Source of the DNA: an uncultured Aquimarina sp.
Lineage (GTDB): Bacteria; Bacteroidota; Bacteroidia; Flavobacteriales; Flavobacteriaceae
DNA length: 64,000 nt
Direction: 5' to 3'
Assembly: GCA_947500845.1 (NCBI GenBank)
Contig: CANMTP010000003.1
Span: 306,813 to 370,812, forward strand
Of this stretch, positions 60,014 through 64,000 are shown one piece after another (the stretch's first letter is position 1; each line of letters begins with the position of its first letter). The notes beneath the pieces are model-generated. The model did no database searches. It was given only the letters and a program-made list of their open reading frames with translations, and had not been told where the DNA came from. The translations under genes were made by a program, and so were the position numbers.

Positions 60014-61027
60014 TTATGGAATGGTTGAATTTACAAAACTCTCTCGTGGGCCTCCTTCGGCAAATACAGCCCTCATTCTGTTTTTTTGACCTTCGGTAAA
60101 CATATGCATACACGCATCGTCACTATAATCCATGTAGTTCATAGTCATATCATTGGTGTTGCAACGTACCGTGGGATAGGTTGGACAACCATAATTGGGC
60201 CCATCTGATGGCGGTGTATCTTCAACAAAATCATCCAAAGAGCAATTTCCATCACCCCAGATATGCCTGAGATTAAGCCAGTGACCTACCTCATGAGTAG
60301 TGGTTCTTCCTTTATCAAAAGGGGTTGTTGCAGATCCCATAGTACCAAAAAACTGAGGGGAAACTACAATACCATCTGTCATTGCATTATCACCAGGAAA
60401 TTGTGCATATCCCAAAATTCCTCCTCCAATATTACATACCCAGATATTCAAATTTTTTGAAGAATCGATTACATCTGATCCCCCAACAGAAGAAAACTTC
60501 ATTTGATCACCAGTCCCCCAGACGGTTCTCGTAGAAGAAACCCTTATAATGCTGTCAAGATCAAAATGAATTTTTGTGTTTGTAGAAAGAGAGGAGAATT
60601 CTTCAGGAATTTGATCAAGATCAGTATTGGATTTTGTGAAGTCCTGATTTAGAACATCCATTTGTGAGTGTATCTGCTCGTCACTTATATTTTCATTTTC
60701 ATTACTGTAGATAACATGAACTACTGTCGGAATCATAATGGTGTCTAAATCTTGCATCTTTCCACTTTTTCTAAGTTGAACGAATGTCTGACAGTGATTT
60801 TCAATGGCTTCCATTTTTTCTCGTAAACCGGGATTCTTTGCCATATGTTTTTGTAGAACTTCCATGGTACTGCATCTTATGATTGAATCATTTTTGGCAC
60901 TATTGGAGTTTTCGGTTTCTTCTGAAACGTTGTTCACTTCTTGTTTTTCTTTTTTTGAATTCCCACAACCGGATAAGAAAAAGTACGCTAGTGTTAAAAA
61001 TACCGAAACTAGAATGGTTCTTTGCAT
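60014..61027 (-). CDS. M43-type (pappalysin-like) zinc metalloprotease, lipoprotein
   Basis: The 337-residue protein has a lipoprotein signal (FFLSGC, Cys about 21). The zinc motif TTHEVGHWLNLRHIWG (HExxHxxGxxH, residues about 245-258) and the Met-turn region MTMNYMDYSDDACMHMFTEGQ place it in the M43 family. Paired Cys residues (CSLDDF, YGCPTYPTVRC) are likely disulfides. It should act at the cell surface or in the periplasm. It is upstream of the DUF4377 lipoprotein and downstream of sufS, with no Fe-S connection apparent. Confidence 0.87.
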   Translation of the reverse strand: MQRTILVSVFLTLAYFFLSGCGNSKKEKQEVNNVSEETENSNSAKNDSIIRCSTMEVLQKHMAKNPGLREKMEAIENHCQTFVQLRKSGKMQDLDTIMIPTVVHVIYSNENENISDEQIHSQMDVLNQDFTKSNTDLDQIPEEFSSLSTNTKIHFDLDSIIRVSSTRTVWGTGDQMKFSSVGGSDVIDSSKNLNIWVCNIGGGILGYAQFPGDNAMTDGIVVSPQFFGTMGSATTPFDKGRTTTHEVGHWLNLRHIWGDGNCSLDDFVEDTPPSDGPNYGCPTYPTVRCNTNDMTMNYMDYSDDACMHMFTEGQKNRMRAVFAEGGPRESFVNSTIP

Positions 61028-61266
61028 TGCTTGGGATATTAAGTGTATGCGCTATCAGAGCATTACTGTTTACACACAAAAACGGAAAACATATACAATT
61101 TGTTTTAAACGTTAACAGAAATTATAAGTGTTTAACAGTTTGATAATCAAATATGTCCTTTTATTTGAATATAAATAAATCTAAAAGAGTGCGGTCGAAA
61201 GGACGTTATGGAGATATACTCAATTTGACAGCCTACCTACCTATAAAATTTGAGATGTACAGAATT

Positions 61267-62481
61267 TTAACTCAACATCATTTTAGCTTTTATTATAGCT
61301 TCAACCAAAACATCTATTTCTTCTTTTGTATTATAAAATGAGAAGGATGCCCGTATTGTACCAGGTATTTTATAAAAATCCATAATTGGTTGCGCACAAT
61401 GATGTCCTGTACGAACGGCAATACCAAGTTTGTCAACAATAGTGCCTACATCATAGGGGTGGATGTTTTCTAGATTAAAAGATATGACAGACGTCTTATT
61501 TTTTGAGGTCCCATAGATTTTCAGTCCTTCTATTTCTAATAATCGTTTTGTTCCGTATTCGAGGAGTTCATTTTCGTAGGTAGCAATGTTATCGAAACCA
61601 ATAGTATTCATGTAATCCAGGGCTGCCCCAAATGCTATTCCTCCACAAATATTGGGTGTGCCGGCTTCAAATTTATGAGGAAGACCCGCGTAGGTAGTTT
61701 TTTCAAAGGTTACCTGATCGATCATCTCACCACCACCTTGGTAAGGCGGAAGTTTATTCAACCATTCTTCTTTACCATATAGCATACCTACTCCTGTAGG
61801 GCCACAAAGTTTATGTGCTGAGACTACATAAAAGTCCACATCCAAAGCCTGAACATCAGGTTTTATATGTGGGCATGATTGTGCACCATCAATAAGTACG
61901 GCAGCACCTATTTTATGGGCTTTTTCAATAATTTCTTCAATAGCGTTTATGGTGCCCAAAGCGTTGGAAATATGATTAGTAAAAACGAGTTTGGTTTTAT
62001 CAGAAAGTAATTGATCATATACATTCATTAACAATTCTCCTTCCTCATTCATCGGAATCACTTTGAGGATAGCACCAGTACGTTCACAAAGCATTTGCCA
62101 AGGCACTATGTTTGAATGATGCTCTAGTGCAGAAACGATGATTTCATCTCCTTTAGATAAGAAATTGGTAAAACCAGTGGCTACAATATTAATGCTATGT
62201 GTTGTTCCTGAAGTTAGGATAATCTCATGGGTATGTTTTGCATTAAAATGATGTTGAATCTTTTTACGAGCCGTCTCGTAAGCATCGGTAGCTTCCTGTG
62301 ATAAAGTATGAACTCCTCGATGAATATTCGCATTGTAGTTACTGTAATAATCTACAATGGTATCGATAACTACTTGTGGCGTTTGTGAGGTAGCGGCATT
62401 ATCAAAATAGACTAAAGGTTTTCCATTAACGGTTCTTTTCAGAATTGGAAAATCTTCTCTAATTTTATGTACATCAAACAT
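61267..62481 (-). CDS. sufS: SufS cysteine desulfurase
   Basis: The protein has 404 residues from the ATG at 62481 (MFDVHKIREDFPILKR); upstream TTG 62499 is excluded because the promoter -7 element overlaps it. The PLP-binding Lys is in VSAHKLCGPTGVGMLYG, the early motif is YFDNAATSQTPQ, and the active Cys is in RTGHHCAQP. SufS releases sulfur from cysteine for Fe-S cluster assembly with SufE. sufBCD genes are absent from the upstream side, where a divergent serine hydrolase starts at 62561. Confidence 0.96.
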   Translation of the reverse strand: MFDVHKIREDFPILKRTVNGKPLVYFDNAATSQTPQVVIDTIVDYYSNYNANIHRGVHTLSQEATDAYETARKKIQHHFNAKHTHEIILTSGTTHSINIVATGFTNFLSKGDEIIVSALEHHSNIVPWQMLCERTGAILKVIPMNEEGELLMNVYDQLLSDKTKLVFTNHISNALGTINAIEEIIEKAHKIGAAVLIDGAQSCPHIKPDVQALDVDFYVVSAHKLCGPTGVGMLYGKEEWLNKLPPYQGGGEMIDQVTFEKTTYAGLPHKFEAGTPNICGGIAFGAALDYMNTIGFDNIATYENELLEYGTKRLLEIEGLKIYGTSKNKTSVISFNLENIHPYDVGTIVDKLGIAVRTGHHCAQPIMDFYKIPGTIRASFSFYNTKEEIDVLVEAIIKAKMMLS

Positions 62482-62496
62482 TGCAATTTCTTTCTG

Positions 62497-62504
62497 CAAA
62501 AGTA
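62497..62504 (-). promoter_or_regulatory. -7 element of sufS
   Basis: The minus strand reads TACTTTTG (TAnnTTTG), 15 bases before the ATG at 62481. Confidence 0.55.
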
Positions 62505-62560
62505 CTAAGTATTTCTAACTAGGATTGCCTATTTTTAGATTGGTTTAATCTTTCTTTCTT

Positions 62561-63913
62561 ATGCGGCGATTTAAAAAAATTATTGGTATTGTTTTTCTTC
62601 TTTCATTTATTGGAATTTGCGTTGCAGTACTGCTTAATTACCCTAAGCTTACGATACTAACCGGATATTCTGCTAAGCACATGAATTCTTCAGTTTTTGT
62701 GGGTAACAGAACGATAGCGTTTACAGATTCTGTAGACAATAATTTTCCTCCGGTTCATTTGGCAGATGATGTAGTAAACATCCAGGAAAAAACATCTGTT
62801 GCTTCTGTCTTTGGACTTAAAAAAAGAAAGGCAATTTACAGAGAAGGAGTAGGTAGTGTATTGATTAATGAGGATTATGATGAAAACTCATCTACTCAAG
62901 TTCCCAACAGGATTCGTATAAAAACTGAAATGCCATATCCCTTTGGAGAGTTATCACAAAAAGATACTGTTTTTGATAATATTGATTACCAAAAGATAAA
63001 TCAAACTGTTAGTTCGGTTTTTGATACTAATGGCGAATACTTAAAAAAAACAAGAGCTGTTTTGGTATTGTACAAAGATCAAATTATAGCAGAAAAGTAC
63101 GCCGAAGGTTTGAACAAAAGCTCTAGGTTACTGGGTTGGTCTATGACCAAAAGCGTCTTATGCACCGTTTATGGAGTATTACAGAAACAAGGAGCGATCA
63201 ATATTAACAACAAGGCACCTGTCGAAGCATGGAAAAATGATGACAGAAAAGAAATTACCATAAATAATCTGCTACAAATGAATTGTGGTTTGGAGTGGGA
63301 AGAAGATTATGGTAGTCTCTCTGATGCTACGAAAATGTTGTATTTAGATACAGATATGACCACTTCACAAATTCATAAGAAAGCGATTTATAAACCTGGT
63401 GAATATTGGTATTATTCATCTGGAGTATCGAACTTATTATCAGGGATTCTTCGAAAACATTTTGATAATTATCAGGAATATTTAAATTACCCTTACCGAG
63501 AGTTTATTGATAAAATTGGAATGAACTCTATGTTGATAGAAACCGACCTGGCTGGTAATTATGTGGGCTCTTCTTATGCATGGGCTACGGTTAGGGACTG
63601 GGGTAAATTCGGGCTTTTATATCTCAATAAAGGAAATTGGAATGGTCAACAAATTTTTGATCCAGAGTGGGTAGATTATGTAACTACTCCTAGTCCGACT
63701 TCTGAAGGAGACTACGGGGCACATTTTTGGTTAAATGCAGGAGGTTTTTATCCAGATGCACCAAGAGACATGTTTTCTGCCAATGGATACCAGGGACAGC
63801 GCGTTTTTATAATTCCATCAAAAGATCTGGTGATTGTGCGTTTTGGATTAATAGGAGATGCGGGAGTAGATTTTAATACTTTTTTGAGGGAAATAGTAGG
63901 AGCGATAAAATAG
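62561..63913 (+). CDS. Serine hydrolase of the class C beta-lactamase / EstB group
   Basis: The 450-residue protein has an N-terminal membrane or signal segment (IIGIVFLLSFIGICVAVLL). The SxxK motif is GWSMTKSV (Ser about 212), the second motif is PGEYWYYSSGVSN (Tyr-x-Ser/Asn type, about 287-299), and the C-terminal GYQGQRVFI is in the place of the KTG motif. Such enzymes include esterases and DD-peptidase-like proteins. Substrate unknown. Divergent from sufS, with a terminator at 63928. Confidence 0.87.
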   Translation: MRRFKKIIGIVFLLSFIGICVAVLLNYPKLTILTGYSAKHMNSSVFVGNRTIAFTDSVDNNFPPVHLADDVVNIQEKTSVASVFGLKKRKAIYREGVGSVLINEDYDENSSTQVPNRIRIKTEMPYPFGELSQKDTVFDNIDYQKINQTVSSVFDTNGEYLKKTRAVLVLYKDQIIAEKYAEGLNKSSRLLGWSMTKSVLCTVYGVLQKQGAININNKAPVEAWKNDDRKEITINNLLQMNCGLEWEEDYGSLSDATKMLYLDTDMTTSQIHKKAIYKPGEYWYYSSGVSNLLSGILRKHFDNYQEYLNYPYREFIDKIGMNSMLIETDLAGNYVGSSYAWATVRDWGKFGLLYLNKGNWNGQQIFDPEWVDYVTTPSPTSEGDYGAHFWLNAGGFYPDAPRDMFSANGYQGQRVFIIPSKDLVIVRFGLIGDAGVDFNTFLREIVGAIK

Positions 63914-63927
63914 TATTAAGTAAAAGA

Positions 63928-63960
63928 GGCTGTCTAAAAACATTTAGGCAGTCTTTTTTA
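63928..63960 (+). terminator. Terminator after the serine hydrolase gene
   Basis: GGCTGTCTAAA (63928-63938) pairs with TTTAGGCAGTC (63943-63953) with two G-T pairs and a 4-base loop. T7 follows. Confidence 0.8.
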
Positions 63961-64000
63961 TTTGAGCTATTTTCTGTTTTGAAGCTTTTGATTTCATAAA

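Noticed and set aside
62482..62499. TTG start for sufS upstream of the ATG
   Set aside because: The TTG overlaps the -7 promoter element; the ATG at 62481 gives the usual SufS N-terminus.

Overview
The window is a piece of a low-GC chromosome from a marine-type Flavobacteriaceae bacterium (phylum Bacteroidota). I infer this from the type IX secretion (T9SS) substrates and PorP/SprF partner, the TonB-dependent receptor with a DUF5689 lipoprotein, the DUF3078, DUF2480 and DUF4175 families, Bacteroidota promoters of the form TTTG/TTG-N17-20-TAnnTTTG, and the lack of obvious Shine-Dalgarno sites. I cannot name the genus from the sequence alone.

Layout. 1-6906 (minus strand) is a three-gene surface/adhesin operon: a T9SS type-B sorted Ig-like protein, a PorP/SprF protein fused to a long coiled coil and SPOR-like repeats, and the N-terminal 480 residues of a large surface protein that runs off the left edge. 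7474-16083 (minus) is housekeeping: an OmpH-like chaperone, a methyltransferase, mnmG, ybeY and a giant DUF4175 protein. Four parS-like palindromes (TGTTCCACGTGGAAC) lie around mnmG, and a tandem repeat block lies at 9300-9790. 16184-20880 (plus) carries an alkane monooxygenase-like protein, gltX, a slipin and a small secreted protein. 20935-30401 holds glnS, folB, tRNA-Cys, a LysE exporter, a DUF2807 protein, rnr, and an rpiB-CDF transporter-GNAT operon.

30426-36221 is a TonB receptor/DUF5689 lipoprotein operon divergent from a secreted endonuclease/exonuclease/phosphatase (EEP) enzyme, followed by a small lipoprotein. 36341-38176 is a cation/proton antiporter with an RCK domain. 38678-45264 (plus) is rich in proteases: an MBL hydrolase, an S8 peptidase and an M1 peptidase in a row, then rnpA and an S41 peptidase. 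46319-50377 is a 1,352-residue T9SS nuclease with lamin-tail domains, and 52135-53109 is a third EEP protein. 53233-57135 holds hflX, two DUF3078 proteins and a GNAT. 57417-62481 (minus) is a Suf iron-sulfur segment (sufS, sufE, SufT-like DUF59, hotdog, DUF2480) interrupted by a DUF4377 lipoprotein and an M43 metalloprotease. A class-C beta-lactamase-like serine hydrolase ends the window.

Taken together, the accessory genes point to a surface-active degrader of macromolecules. Several secreted or lipid-anchored proteases and three EEP nucleases sit alongside a TonB/DUF5689 uptake pair. The parS cluster suggests that this part of the chromosome is near the replication origin, although no parA, parB or dnaA is present. 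I also see two degraded gene remnants (18922-19100 and 45534-45743) and several degenerate intergenic palindromic repeats. I found no CRISPR array, prophage or intact insertion sequence.
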